Notes under the pieces: generated by a model
Told to the model about the DNA's origin: nothing
Seen by the model: only the letters and a program-made list of their open reading frames with translations
Databases searched by the model: none
DNA from: Echinostoma caproni
Taxonomy: Eukaryota > Platyhelminthes > Trematoda > Plagiorchiida > Echinostomatidae
DNA: 64,000 bases
Direction: 5' to 3'
Assembly: GCA_900618425.1 (NCBI GenBank)
Contig: UZAN01039755.1
Coordinates: 1-64,000, forward strand
Made by a program: the position numbers and the translations under genes
In this document: one piece after another, positions 21,231 through 34,215 of the stretch
Layout: every line of letters begins with the position of its first letter
How positions within the stretch are numbered: the stretch's first letter is position 1

Positions 21231-24189
21231 ACTCTTGATTATCGGCTAAGGATCAAAAACTCTGTCTCTTATCGTGCTTTATAGTTGATATATGAATAAT
21301 ATGAGCAATGTTTTTATAGTTTTTAATGTTACCCGTTAGTGTCGATTTGTTAGTCTCAAGTTGTGCATGGACGTTTAAGCGAGCAGTGCTATTTAGTTAC
21401 ACTTATTTAAATGAAATAAAACCTAATAGTAAATTTATTTATTTATTTTATAAATTTCATTTTATCGGATAGATGTAGAGCTCTCCGATTCGTTTATGAA
21501 TTTGTGCGTTACATCTGTTCAGATTAAATACGTATAAGAATATATCTGTTGAAGAGTACACACAGATCACCTGGCTATCTTTTGCGATTTTTTTGGGTTT
21601 TTCTCTTGTTTAGCGGGTCAAAACTTGATTTATATAACTTTTGTGTGCACCATCCCCCAGCGTTTCATATTACGATATTGAAGTGATGTCTGATTTTCTT
21701 GTAAAAAATGAATTTACTGATCACCGGTAATTGACAATCACTGTTGTCCCAGTGTCTGATGTCACCAAGATAACTAATCCCACGGGAGCTTCGATGAATC
21801 AAAATATGTGCTCATTGGAATTTCGGTTGTTCCTTCATTCAGCTATCAGAAAAGAAACTAAATGTTCGCATAAATTACGTTGTGACACTGCGAGATAAAT
21901 GAAATAATATTGACTAACATCGATTGAATGCTAGCAGTCATGTATCTTTCAGCAGCGTGCATTATGTAAATGAGAACAACGTGTGTTTTCTAACAACAAA
22001 CCATAAACTCATGCTAACTGAATATATGAATTTAAAGAAAAACTTTGTTTCAACAAACGCGAATAGCATTCCGCTCTGCGTCTATCTGGTCATGGGAAAT
22101 AGAATTTTAATTAAACAGTAAATACATAGTATACCAAACCGCCATATATAGACTTCTGCCTGTTCAATGACAACGACAAAGAAGTTGTGTATAAACATCT
22201 GAAACTAGGTCACCTGATGCAAGATTAATCAGGTGTGTTCCATGTCCGGTGATTTATCTGAGTGTCAAAATCAGAAAATGGATAGATTTCATTGATCGAT
22301 ATTATTATAGACTCCTTGTTCTTGAGGTGAAAAACTGTATGGAATTTGAAGGATTTTCGTAGTGTAACGCATTTTTTGCTGATTACCTTAACAACTGTTC
22401 TTCAGAAGTGTGTCATCAGTATACAGAATAGGAGAGATATTGATCTGTCGGTAGCACTGAGTTTTGTGGCAGGGATTTTTGAGCTCGAAGCGACTGGCGG
22501 TTGAAGATCACAGGTGTAATAAATACTTACTCTGGACAGGAGTACTCATCGATGTGGTCATTATCTGTGTTGATGAAGTTTTCACTGTTACTTGTAGAAT
22601 GAATCAAACATTTGGTTCGAATGTATTAAGACTAATCGGTGTGCAAAATACTGGGGTCACAATTTTTTCTTAACAAGACAAAAAAGCAGATAAACACTTT
22701 GGATGTGACGTTAAGTAGTTCGCAATGCTGTTCCGGAAAGTTTCATATCATGTAGGAGTGATGTGTAAAAAGAATTATAACTTTCCTTGATGGTCCAAGT
22801 GGATAATGCCTCATATCGAGAATTTAATTTTACCGGTTTCAAATTCCTGTTGATTCAGTAAATGTGCAATAATGAGAATAATTTGGGCATTTCTGAGTAA
22901 CTCCTCAAATATTCCATTTCACCGGTCAATGATTTGTGATGGTACTGTGTTTTAAGCACAAACTCAGTAATTACAAAACGTCTTGACAGACATTAGTAAC
23001 CATGCCCTGAACTGGGGCAGAGGCTGGTGATTAATTGCAAAACGTCAACACAGTGTGCTGTTTCATAAATAAAGTTTGTGTTGATAGCACGTGCATTTTG
23101 ATTATTGAACTTTGTCTCAGTTCAAAGTTCGTAAATAAAATGACCATCACATTTTTGGATTCGAAACTGAAGTGAAAACCGTTTTATTTTTGTATAACAA
23201 GGTGAAAGCTATAGGGGTCAGATTTGATCGTTTAAAATTGATCCGATTCCCTGGCACGCTTGAGGTGCATCAGAGAATCACGGCTTGACAATACCACATT
23301 CTTGGGTAAATCTTCACTTATCTATAATTGAAGGATCTAAAAGGTTATTGCTAAACCATCGCCGCCAATAGAGCACTCGATTCTTACAAACACCCTAGAT
23401 ACCGCCAGATAAACCTAGTTGAGTTAAGCCAAAACGGAACGAGTCACGCGTAACCCAACTGGCGGGTCGATAGAACAACGGTTAAATTAAAATGCTTGGG
23501 TGCTAGTTATTTTTCAATGGGTTGTAAAATTCTGGTTTCAAAATATTCCCGTTCGATTACTATTTTGCAAGGATACTAAAAGGTAGTTTATATCAGAGGG
23601 CAAAGTTGGGTACATCAGATGGGTTAAAATAATTAAAGCCCTTTGTCATCACGGGTTTAAAGGACCCGAACTGAATTATGTTCTATATTTTCATGCAAAA
23701 CTTAGTACCCAAGCTAGATCTACGGGAATTTCAACACAGCCATAGCTCTCAGCCATTAAATAGTGATTTCTTATTCTTGAATTGATTCTTGTCCCTCGCC
23801 TTTTGTATGTATCAGTATTTTCACGGCGATACTAAAGCTCATCGTCCAGTTGTGTCGTTCCATGAAAACGCCGTCTCCCTGCAACGGTAAACTTAGCCTA
23901 ATCTTTGTGAGGTGACCGGTAGAGCACACAGAAAGAACCCATAAATCTAGTCATACATTATTCAAGTCTGAACTGACATATCTGAATGTAATCTTCGCGG
24001 TCCACTATCTGTAAAAGGCAATACTGGGATTCTATGGCAAGGTATTCATCTTTCATTTAGGTAGATTAGGAAACTATAGAATGAAATCGGTAGATGTCAA
24101 CAGCCTCAGTAACGAAGCTATTCATTGATAATCAGATTCCCTCCTCCCCACGTGAAAAATCCGATCTGGTTCCATTTTAATCTGACGAA
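21231..24189. other. unassigned DNA
   Basis: AT-rich sequence with no recognisable gene or element. Searched for an aquaglyceroporin terminal exon without success. The open frames at 21924-22121 and 22464-22673 have no family motifs. Confidence 0.4.
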
Positions 24190-24480
24190 CTTGTTCAGTT
24201 TCGTCGGTGATCCACAGCATGCTTGGCTACAGGTCCTGATGGTTTCCCTGTGGCACTTCTCAAGTTTGTTGCAGCTTCCCTAGCCAAAGCAACAAAATTC
24301 CTAATTAAGAGTATCTGTCTTTCTTGTATATTCCTAATTTCTGGCTTTAAATTACTACAATTCCGATATTAAAGTCCTCATACTCAAGCGCCATTACGAA
24401 ACGCTGATCTTTGCTGGTGTTTAGTTGCCTGAGAATGCAATAAACCGTTGCTTACAGTTAATTAGCACCATTTCCCATGT
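24190..24480 (+). mobile_element. LINE reverse transcriptase fragment
   Basis: The frame near 24225-24345 reads ATGPDGFPVALLKFVAAS and then LIKSICLSC. This is the start of the LINE palm, where a GPDG..P..LL motif is usual, followed by the helix leading to WK.A. The continuation is frameshifted and no catalytic box follows. It is too short to assign to a clade; the wording fits RTE or CR1. Confidence 0.5.
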
Positions 24481-24540
24481 TTAAATATTTCTCCATCTTT
24501 CCATTCTGTTCTGTATCCAAATCCACCTGTCCCACATTTT

Positions 24541-24625
24541 TGTTATTATTATTATTGTTGTGGCGTTGGTACTATGCTTGTCTACAAGCCGGTGTTATAT
24601 ATATATATGTATATATATATCTGCC
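24541..24625 (+). repeat. TTA run, GCTTG-CAAGC hairpin and TA repeat
   Basis: TTATTATTATTATT is followed by GCTTG-TCTA-CAAGC (24576-24589) and a TA-rich run at 24596-24620. The hairpin and TA order recurs at 43876 and, inverted, at 11374-11415, suggesting the 3' end of one repeat family. Confidence 0.45.
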
Positions 24626-25729
24626 ATGATCCGCTTCAGTAAGGAGGTAAAACCTACAATTTTACGATGTAGCCTTATCTACTTTATTTTCTTTTACCAA
24701 TAGGTTATTGGAAAACTTAGTGAAATCTACGTTTTTTTACTCATCTGCGTTTGATTTCAGTTCTCAGTCATCTCACCTTTTCAAAATGATTATTTTTAAC
24801 CTCTAATACAACTGCTAACATCGCTTTCAAACTATTTCACAAAAACGATCCAATGCACCAAGTTGATTCGGATTACATCAAAACTTCTGGTCAGTCACTG
24901 CGGTGGGTTTTAAGATGCACTTCTATAGTTGCGTCTCTTTTCTGCTTTCATTGATGATCTTTCGATCCTACCCCTACTCAAAGTGTGCTGACAATGTTTT
25001 TTGGTGTCAGATAGATTCACTCATTCGAAATTCAATTTACTCAGTAAAAATCTACCCCATATCCAACAGTTTTTTAAGCACTCACATGTATTAAGTGAAA
25101 CTTGAAAGCATCTTCATTCAAATACCGTAACCCAAGCAATTGCCAAACTCACGGTATGTTTGCCCGTTTCCGTTCACCAATGTTCCTTTCCAATTTCACT
25201 CTAGTAGTGCTCTGTGGTGTTTGTCAGCCTCTTAAAATTGGATTCACCACCATCTTTCATGGTTGGGTGATAATTAGTTGTAAATCTTGGATTTCACTTG
25301 ATCCATGAACAACAGAACTTAATNCTGTTTAGATCAAGCTTGTAGATCAACTTACTGAAGCTGGAGAGTTTTAGCTGTTTAAGTTTTAATCAGAATACAT
25401 TGATTTATGAAAAGCTATGAAGAATAAAAGCTAAGAGGAGGTTTTCAGTTTTAATATCTGAACTGGATCACACACGAACTAATGTGTTCCAAGCAAAAGA
25501 ACGGCTAATATTAGGGGAATTTATCCCATGCTAGTTTCAGTCTATTCTTTCTCGATATCGTAGAGTAGTTGAAGCTTAGCGTTTTTGGTCTGATCACTTT
25601 TGCATTCCGATGTAGATTCTTCTTCGGCTAGTAATTATCACTGACTGATTACGATACATAATTAACCATACTGAGAATAAAATAACTCGAATGACGTGTT
25701 TTTTTAGTCCATTCGTAATGAGCAATTAG

Positions 25730-26188
25730 ATGAAAATCTACCAATATTTGTTTTCAACTGTCTTAGAGGCAACTCGGGTCTTATTATTTCTTATTGGTTT
25801 TGGACGTTTCCTCTTCGATTTTGATGAAATACTGTGCTTGGTTCGTAACCTTTTATCTTGGATGTTACGCATCAGAATGTTATCAAAAAACCAACCTTGC
25901 GTACAGAGCAATGCCGCAAGAACATTTCTAGGCATCGAAGAGCTCTTTCTGTGTGTTGTCATTTGGTTCCGGTTTTTAAAATGCTCTTCATACCTGCTTG
26001 TTGTGTTATTCAGAAATGGAGAGGATGTTCAAAACAAACGCTTTTCCCGATATTGTAATATGAAACAAAATGTGATCAAGAAAGCAATGCTGTTACTCCG
26101 ATGTTTGATTTTCCTGTGTGCCATTCTGTTATTATTCTTAGGAACCTTACAAGTGTTTCGTGTTTACGTGCTTCAATGTTTGCCGTAA
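25730..26188 (+). other. unrecognised hydrophobic open frame, 152 codons
   Basis: One of the longest unbroken frames outside the aquaglyceroporins. It starts at ATG and contains several hydrophobic stretches (for example residues 13-30 and a leucine-rich segment near 120-142). Arginines and cysteines are spread between them. No family motif was recognised. AT-rich DNA readily yields leucine/phenylalanine-rich chance frames, and there is no sign of splice sites or a homologue in the window, so it is not called as a gene. Confidence 0.2.
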
Positions 26189-29093
26189 CAGGGAACTTTT
26201 TATTGTCGTTGCATACCTATTGCCCAACACTCGTTACAGATTGCCCAAAGCTCTGAAAATAAGAATAACCGCTCTTCACTTACACAAGTAAAAACTGTGA
26301 TAGACTGCTATGAAGAGATCATATACAACCATAAGTATTATAAATATCTGATATAGTTCAAATTTTATTCTCAGGCTGGTTTGAACCCCGGTACAGTTAA
26401 AATTGTTTACGACTTTGCATTGTTATTTCAGAATAAGTTCAGTGCAAGGTACTGGACTGTATGAGAATATTAGAACTCATTGCCCATGACACCTGCTGGA
26501 CATATATCAGAACACCCTGAATACTCTTTATAATATACATCTATTACCGTAAACGAATCATTTAAGTTGTCAACCGCACAATAACACACAATAACAGATG
26601 GTGGAAAACATTGTCCATTAACCTAAACGCAAAAAGTGAACAATCGAGCTTTGGCATATCTAATTAGAAAACGAGTAAGTTGAAAATAAACACGACATAA
26701 ACAAGCGTGCAGTCAAGAGTTACTGTTTGTTTTAAACTCTACATTAACGGGATATACGGATGCTCGAGTGACAAAAGGAAGCAGTTTCATGGTTTTATCA
26801 ATTCACTGCAGATTTCATAGCTGTGTATGTAATCGGTCGTCATGCTCTCAACATACGTTAAACTAATGCATAGCTTACAACACTAGTTATATTGGTAATG
26901 ATAAGTGAGTAGCTTGGAGTTAGTTCACCACGCTATAAAGCATTCCTTGCTTGGTTGCATTGATCTCTTCTCCATAAACGTAATGCTTCGTGTCCCAGAT
27001 GAACTAATTCAAGTTCAGTATTTTCTGGTTAAGTAGTTTGTGCTCGGAATCATAGTGGAACTTCAATTATTCGTTCACGGTAGCTGTGAACTTTTACTTG
27101 CGCGACTGTAAGTAGCAACAGAGGAATTAGAAGTTCCTGTTTTATTTAGAAATATTCACGTTCCACAGTACCTCGTATAACCACACATAACGATTGGGTA
27201 TAGCATTTAATAAAGATTTTGAATTCTGATATTTAGTACCCCTGTGATTGCAGCATTTGTTTGAGTTGCTCTCATTTCAACACGTCATGATCGAACGACA
27301 CTGATACACGATCAATGGTCTACTCGTTGAGGTGTGTCTACACATGCACTCCATCTTCAGCAATTGTGTTGTGTGATAAGATTTCCTTACCTCATTATTC
27401 GCGAAGGTAGGTAGCGACCTAAGATTTGGTAACCTAAAACAGATGAACAGAGACAATAAACGCCTAGATGAATGCACTTCGTCATGCCGATTATTTTAGA
27501 CTACCCGGTCGAGGATTTCAAACTGTGCATCTTTGATAGACGCATACATTAGATAATGTGGCAGAGTCTTTAGTAGTGAATTTCATGCATCTATTCACTT
27601 CCCCTGAACGATTCATTTTTAAGCTGTTTGAAGGACTATAACTAATTTATATCGGATCATAAGATTTGAGGTTCAAATTTTACCAACGTCGCCAAACTTT
27701 AGGCGTAGATAGCTTTCTTACAATTTGGCCTAAAACCATGCCTTGCATGTTGGAATTGTGTGCACCTTGAAGTTTTAACTCCCGCTGGATACGATTTCAG
27801 TCCCCAGATGGAACAAAGGTATTTTTGTCTGCTGAGTTTACCTTACCGTTTGTCATATAAATAAAAGGAAAATTGTTTAGAAAACCTTTCCCAACTGCTT
27901 TCTGTCCTTTGTGATCCCAAGTTGAAGAAATGAGTAAGTTAACTTTGATAACCAGTACCGGAGGACTGTGTAGTATGCTTAGAAAGTAAGGCAGTTGGAG
28001 TACAGCCCATGATGCGAATTCAAGCTGTTCACAAAATACGGACTAATCCTTTGATCATAGCAAATCATCTAGTTACGTTTTTTTACGAAAAAGTACATTT
28101 TGAAGCAGACTGAACTGAGATAAAGTTATACATGTATAAATGAAGGACGAGAGACAATATCGTAACAGGTAGCATGCTGTTAACGATAAAGTGCTTCGAT
28201 AAAAACCTCATGATAATGCGTTCGAACTGATGAATTCACATGCGAAAAAATGAAAACCGATTGAGTACAACTCGATCATTCTATTCGCCTATACACTTGT
28301 TTACCCTATCACCGCCCTACGATTCTTGAAGTGCAGATAACCCGTTCGGTGACATAATCCACCCGTTTCATCCTCCCACACATCATCCAGTGAAAGTGCT
28401 GAGAACAATCAAGTTGTTATGCTACAACACACTAATTTCAAGATGTAGCAAATTTACGAAAGAGTATGGTACATTGGACGCCTTAATGTTCCTTGTCGAG
28501 TTCTGGGGTGGTCTACATTCATGCTGTTAACTGTGCCTATCGGCATGTATGAGATTTTTCGAACTGCCGAAATGTCCAGTCAAATAGAACTGATACATGT
28601 TTTTCAAAAATGTGGATGGCTTTTGTGTATGCATTTCGATGCTGATGAAAGTCCCGGTTCGTGAACAGTTAGAATACAGGGAGATGAATCCGGTTTGTTC
28701 GGTAGCTCTTTTCTCTCACGCTAAACAAGCTTATTGTCAAATTTGACCTAATTGGTACTGATTCCAGCACCAATCGTGGACCTTTATCCTCAGTGAGATT
28801 ATTACCAGAAGAAATGACTTTAATTGCCTGAAAACAGTAACTGGTTGTGTTGTACATTTTGTACAGAAAACGAAACAGCCTGGGTGGATTGTGATTGTAT
28901 TCTACATGCATGATTTAAGCACTAGATTGATTGACTCACTGTGTAACTTCTGAGTTTTGTTTCTCATATTTTTCCTACTTTCTAAAACTCTTTCGTTTCG
29001 AAATACTTAGTTTAACAACGGTCTAATACATCTGGATGGATGTTTAACGTGATTCATAATTTATAATCAAGTATACGAACCACAGCTGTTGCG

Positions 29094-29176
29094 ACCGCTA
29101 CTACCGCTACTGCTACTATTACTACCAATAGTAATACTATTTAATTTACTACCACTAAAATTACTGCTACTAATAC
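29094..29176. repeat. imperfect (CTA/CTG)n trinucleotide tract
   Basis: Runs of CTACCGCTACTGCTACTA and ACTACC with interruptions such as AATAGTAATACTATTTAATTT, ending ACTGCTACTAATAC. An interrupted trinucleotide microsatellite. Confidence 0.75.
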
Positions 29177-30543
29177 ATCTGTATAATGCCCAGTAATACT
29201 GCGGATGATTGAAAGCTGTTGTCTACAGAAATAATCAGGAAAGATAAGTGTAAAGGAGGGTATTTAAAAAAACACTTGTAATATAACTTCGCAATCAACA
29301 GAAAGGTTTGTGAACATTAAAGCACTCACCTGGCTATCCTCGCCACTCATGCTTCTCTAGTATCGCGCTTCCCGAAGAGCTTATTATATTCTTGCCGATT
29401 GTAGAATAGGGTTGTAAATAAAAGTCTATTACGTCAGATGAAATAAAATAAAAACTGAACGTTTGTTTAGAATCCTAGTTCAAAAGGGATATGCACCAAT
29501 AATCTCACGGAAACGATTAGGAAATTAGAGGAAGGGGTCAATAATGACCTCTAGATATCGCTCTCAATAACAGTATCCAGTCAAGGGAAACATTTAGACC
29601 TAACCGACCATATTCGCTATTCCAAGCGAGCATTCTACGTGGCCGCTGTAATAGGACGTGACATTTCCCTCCTTAATAAACGTACAGTAGCAGCTGTGTT
29701 CTACTGACCCCAGATTCTGTCAAGCACAAATAGGACGGAAGTAGGAACAACTCAACAAAAATAATTCGAGTGTTTTATTTAAGTCAACTTTATTCTTTAT
29801 CTCCAGTGAAATTTTACACACAATAACAAGATACGCTGATATAGGGGAAATTTGATTGCTACACTCCACCGCAGAAATCTTTCAGAAATCATGAATTTCT
29901 CTAACAAATTTAGGTTAGAGATCTTCAATCCCCCAAATTTTGTTTATCCCAGTGAGGACGAATTTACAGTGTGGACTGTCTTCGAAATTTCTTATAGACA
30001 GCTGATTGTGTCAGCCATACGATCGATTAAAATATACCCGAAATTTCCAAATCAGTTTGAACTCAAAAGAACGCAGTTATCTTCTGGAATATAAACTCAT
30101 CGAGAACGGATTGAAAATCTGCTATTGGAAATTGTTTGAAAATCAGTTACTTATTAAGCAACCTAACAGTCACGCGAGATAATATCGGGACCACATGAAT
30201 TGGAATAGATTCTTAAAAGTGTTTCTTATAAAAGGTGTAACAGCTTTCAGAGTGAATTGCAACATAAAATCAGACAGCACTGTCTTTACATAGCATTACG
30301 ATAGAGGAGAATAAAGTATACAGCAGAAATAGTTCTCTGTGATATACTCGTACTCTGAGGATCTTTTCTAAACTTTCTGCGGACGTTTCACCTATACGTA
30401 AGTTAAATCCTTAAGGCATAACCAGGATTCATCTGAATACCAAAAATAAGCCTTCTGACATGCATGTTCCACGTCTTTTGTAGAAGAATAACTTCTTATT
30501 ATCGTGCTTTTCAGTGGAGCTTACCAAGATGTGAGATATTTAA

Positions 30544-30711
30544 CCAATCATTGTATCATTGTGATTTTCTGTTTTCTAAATCTTGTTTACGAAAAGCATT
30601 CTAAAGATCAATAGTTTTTAACCAATAGCTGATCTTCCCACGGGAAGGACAGAACTACATTCAGTTATGCATCAACCAATTACATTCACATATGGTTATG
30701 AATGAGCCAAT
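30544..30711. promoter_or_regulatory. cluster of four CCAAT boxes upstream of aquaglyceroporin 2
   Basis: CCAAT occurs at 30544, 30622, 30676 and 30707, all on the plus strand, about 260-430 bases before ATG 30972. CCAAT boxes are bound by NF-Y in animals. Spacing and shared orientation are suggestive, but CCAAT is short and the cluster could be chance. No TATA box was seen at a fixed distance. Confidence 0.3.
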
Positions 30712-30971
30712 CATAGACTAGGGAGTGTAGTGATGCTGTGCAAGCCGTCGAAAACAGTGAGAATTGATCAAGGCCTACTGAAGCACAAAATATTAATAAG
30801 ACGGATAAGGCGATAAACTGAATGACTGGTTAAGACCAGCGTGCAGGTAACCGAGATCGGCGACCAACGGATCTCGAACTGTTCGCGCACCTTGTTCAAA
30901 CGAAACAACGCCACCATCGTATCTTACCGTTTACCGTTATTCTATCTCATTTACGTAATTTGTGCTGCAAG

Positions 30972-31746
30972 ATGGAAAGTAACAACAATCAATCCCTGGT
31001 TGATCCAGAAGGGAAACCATTGAAAAGTGAACCTCAGTGTAAAGATTATCACCGAACGTCACGTAGCCGGGTGGCCAGACTGACTGACCGCATTCGTCTC
31101 ACACGGTATCCGATGGCCCGAGCCTGTTTGGCCGAATGCTGCGGAACGGCAATCATGGTTATTTTTGGTTGTGGTGTACTGGCTCAAGTTGAACTGGGCT
31201 CAGGCGGTATGCAAAAGCACGGTACTTTCATCTCCATCAGCTTGGGATGGGGTCTGGCAGTTTGTTTGGGTGTATTCTTTGCCGGAATAAATGGCAGCGG
31301 AAATATCAATCCAGCAATCACATTGGCGTGGGCTATACTAGGCAGGATACCCTACAAACGAGTTCCATTCTACACAATTTCTCAAATATTTGGAGCATTT
31401 CTGGGAGCGGTGACCATATACGGTGTATATTGGGAGAAGATTTGGGAGCATGCCACAGTGTATGATGGTGGAGAGCTGTTTGTCAACACCACAGGCAACA
31501 TCTTTGTCACTAATCCGCACGCATCCCATTGGACTTGTTTCATTGATCAAGTCATGGGTACAGCATTATTGGCCGCTTGTGCTCTGGCCATCGTAGATCG
31601 AAAAACCTGGAATCTACCTGATTTTATGCACCCCATCTCACTAGGTCTAATGGTCTATGCCCTTGTGGGGTGTTTCGCTTTAAATGCCGGTTGTGCTTTG
31701 AATCCAGCTCGTGATCTTGGACCCAGATTGGTTCTTTTAATCTGTG
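30972..31746 (+). CDS. aquaglyceroporin 2, exon carrying residues 1-258
   Basis: First coding exon of a 314-residue MIP-family channel in the plasma membrane. An N-terminal cytosolic stretch of about 48 residues precedes helix 1 (LAECCGTAIMVIFGCG, 53-68). The first pore box GNINPAIT is at 111-117 and the second LNPARDLGPR at 243-252. Aspartate after NPAR marks an aquaglyceroporin, and GCALNPARD puts cysteine where GlpF has phenylalanine, as in AQP9-type neutral-solute channels. An NTT sequon lies in the loop at about 172-174. The exon ends TGTG|GTAAGT in phase 1; the next exon is at 35581. ATG 30972 is chosen over an upstream TTG. It is a tandem relative of the gene at 14652, with the same exon boundary. 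Confidence 0.95.
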
Positions 31747-33468
31747 GTAAGTATTGAAGTATATATGCCATTGTTGTAGCTGTTATGCAATTTGGGTTGG
31801 CGAAATGTTTCTCCATGTTGGACCATAGAACTTTTATTCACTGCTCAGAAGTAGCCTTATGTTTTCTCATTAGAAAAGCCGCTTGTGTGGTTCTATGAGA
31901 TATCAGAAAATACCGAAGAGTGTTTCGAGTGAACGTATGATTATTATGAGAAGTTTATTGATGATAATAAAAGGTTATTCACTAATTTTTCCATTTAATT
32001 CAAATCTGAGTGACATCTGCCAATACAGATCAACAGTTTATAGAACTACATCAGGAGAGAAAAATGGAAGAGAAAGACTTACCAGAAATAAAATAAACGA
32101 AAACAACCATATCTTCCAGCCAGTATATGGTCCAGCTTAATCAGCCAAAATATTTAGGTTGACGAACAATTTATACACTATATCACGCTTGTGACACGGT
32201 GTGTCAAAAGCGCGACAATGCGATGACATTTTAAGATATCGATGTTGATAGATAATTTAATCCTGTCAAACAAAAGTTTGTTACAATAGCTCAAAATCAA
32301 GAAGCAGCCTTCGTTGTTCCTGTTTGCAGGGGACAAAGTTTCAACAAATTCATAATAACAAGTAGCTGTCTAACTTGACCAGGTCTAGGCATGTCTCGAA
32401 TGCCCCAAAAATACATCCGATTTTTGACAATTATGAACATTGTGTTTCCATGCCCCGGTTAAATCCCTTAAAAGTCTTAAACCTTAGAGCAACCAGTGCT
32501 TTACAAAGCAAAGTAGAATGCTGCAGAGTAGCAGAATTTCTTCTATTATAGTTAACATGCATGATCATCATAGATAACATTGTAATAGGTTAATGGACAA
32601 AGTTGATTGTGTAGACTATTATTTTCACGCAGATTGTTTTGCAGTAGGTACTGTTTCAACTCCACTGTAAGCGAATCCTAGCAATCTACATAACTGAAAT
32701 AAACCCATTAGTGTTGAGTGAAAAGCGGATGAGATGAAGTCTATGATAGTGTCACCACCAGCACTAGCTCAATTCACAACTTTGAACTTGGACGCAATCT
32801 GCTACTTCATGACGGATCGATTGAATGGTTAAAAAGAAAAAGAGAAAAATAGAGGCGCAGAGGAAACGGGTTGATGATTACACATCCTTAAGTAAGCTGG
32901 ATTACAGGATCACTGTCAATTAGTGTCGACGACGAATTCTACTGTTCTGTCGGTAAAACAGAATTCGGACTTGCTCAGTGGGTTAAAATCAATGGTGTTG
33001 GTCACCCAGATGGTGAAGGCACTCAAAACTTCATCCTCAAATGAATCCGTTTTCGCAGCAAGAAACGTTTAAAGTGGATCAGTAGCAATCAGTATATTTC
33101 TTTTGATGCGGGTTACGATAATATAATAATACTTAAGTCTTCAAAAGTTTTGCAAAATTTAGATACACTAACGGAATTTTCACTACTTCATTTATCAGTC
33201 TACAGTGGGCTAAATCATAGTAATAATGAGAGTTATCAGTGAAAGTGATGCACCTATTTTGTATTCATTTTTTAGGAAATAATTAAATATTGTCGAATAC
33301 GCTTGTTAGAGCAAAGCATCCCACAACTATCAAATCCTAGTATTATTTGTAAACCCTCAAAAGAAGTAAATTGATAACAAGCCACGAGAATTAGAACCAA
33401 GGAGCACTTTCACATTTAGGTTTGGTATGAGTGTAGTATCGTAAATTTATTGCACTCGTGCGCGTTAG

Positions 33469-33560
33469 CTCTTTATACGTTAACCACACAGCTCAGGCAC
33501 AAGGGTTTCGGCGTTCAAACCCGGAACGTTGCGTTTGGAGGCCCTTTGATGTAATGAAAA
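33469..33560 (+). repeat. diverged tRNA-like SINE fragment
   Basis: It has a block TTAACCACACAGCTCAGGCAC, a B-box-like GGCGTTCAAACCCGG at 33509-33523 and GGAGGCCCTTTGATG directly after, the last resembling GGCAGCCCTTTGATTGG of SINE family A. The A-box is not clear. Too decayed to place in a family with certainty. Confidence 0.35.
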
Positions 33561-34099
33561 AGGGTGCATTGGTGACCTTTTTCAAGGAGGATGGAATACA
33601 TGTCAACCGATGAAATCTGACTTTTGCTAAGGAGAATTTGATAAGTCAATGCTTATCATTCCTTTACCACGTTATTTAAAACGTCTTCTTATGGCCTTTC
33701 TTTATCTGATTGCGATGACTCAAGAGAGGTTTGACATATTTCTCGGAAATAGATATTTCCCATTTCAAAAGCGACTATTTGTTAATTGATAAGAAATGTA
33801 TCCGCGAATGTCATTCCGGTGTTTCTCTAATGAGTCGAGTTACCTGAAATATCAGCGCTCAAACGAAACTTTCGATGAGCTTTTCTGAACAGGAGTAACC
33901 AGTTGAGCCTTGAGCTATCCATGAACTGCAGCCTGTACGCTGCCGCAGACGATTTGGTGTTGTTATAGGTTCCAGCGACTCGTCTGCTACTATTGCATGA
34001 TAAAAAAAGAATATCGGTTTTTGAACATATCGCATTTCATGAACATAAAATGTCGAATTCAGAGGGATTGTATAACTTATTCGATTTGATGCGCTAATC

Positions 34100-34215
34100 C
34101 ACATTCCCGAAACACTTAGATTATGATGGATGGGGCATGTGTTACGCATGTCACCAAAGAGGCTTCCTTGGCGTGTAATGTTGGCCAAATTAGGCACTAG
34201 AAGCAAGAAAACCAG
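34100..34215 (+). mobile_element. short RTE-type LINE C-terminal relic
   Basis: The frame from about 34120 reads WMGHVLRMSPKRLPWRVM and LAKLGTRSKKTR. This is the C-terminal hallmark of fluke RTE elements (LRWLGHVLRMP..RLP). It aligns with the LHRLRCLGHVL segment of the copy at 17553. Only this box survives. Confidence 0.65.

Larger units (their letters stand above)
24626..30971. other. unassigned DNA upstream of aquaglyceroporin 2
   Basis: No gene was recognised except the weak hydrophobic frame at 25730-26188, an imperfect trinucleotide tract and a CCAAT cluster, listed separately. No sixth-helix exon for aquaglyceroporin 1 was found. Confidence 0.4.

Noticed and set aside
28640..28665. Second CTGATGA as a hammerhead candidate
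   Set aside because: GAAA does not follow at a workable distance. The same holds for CTGATGA near 1262, 2148 and 34769.
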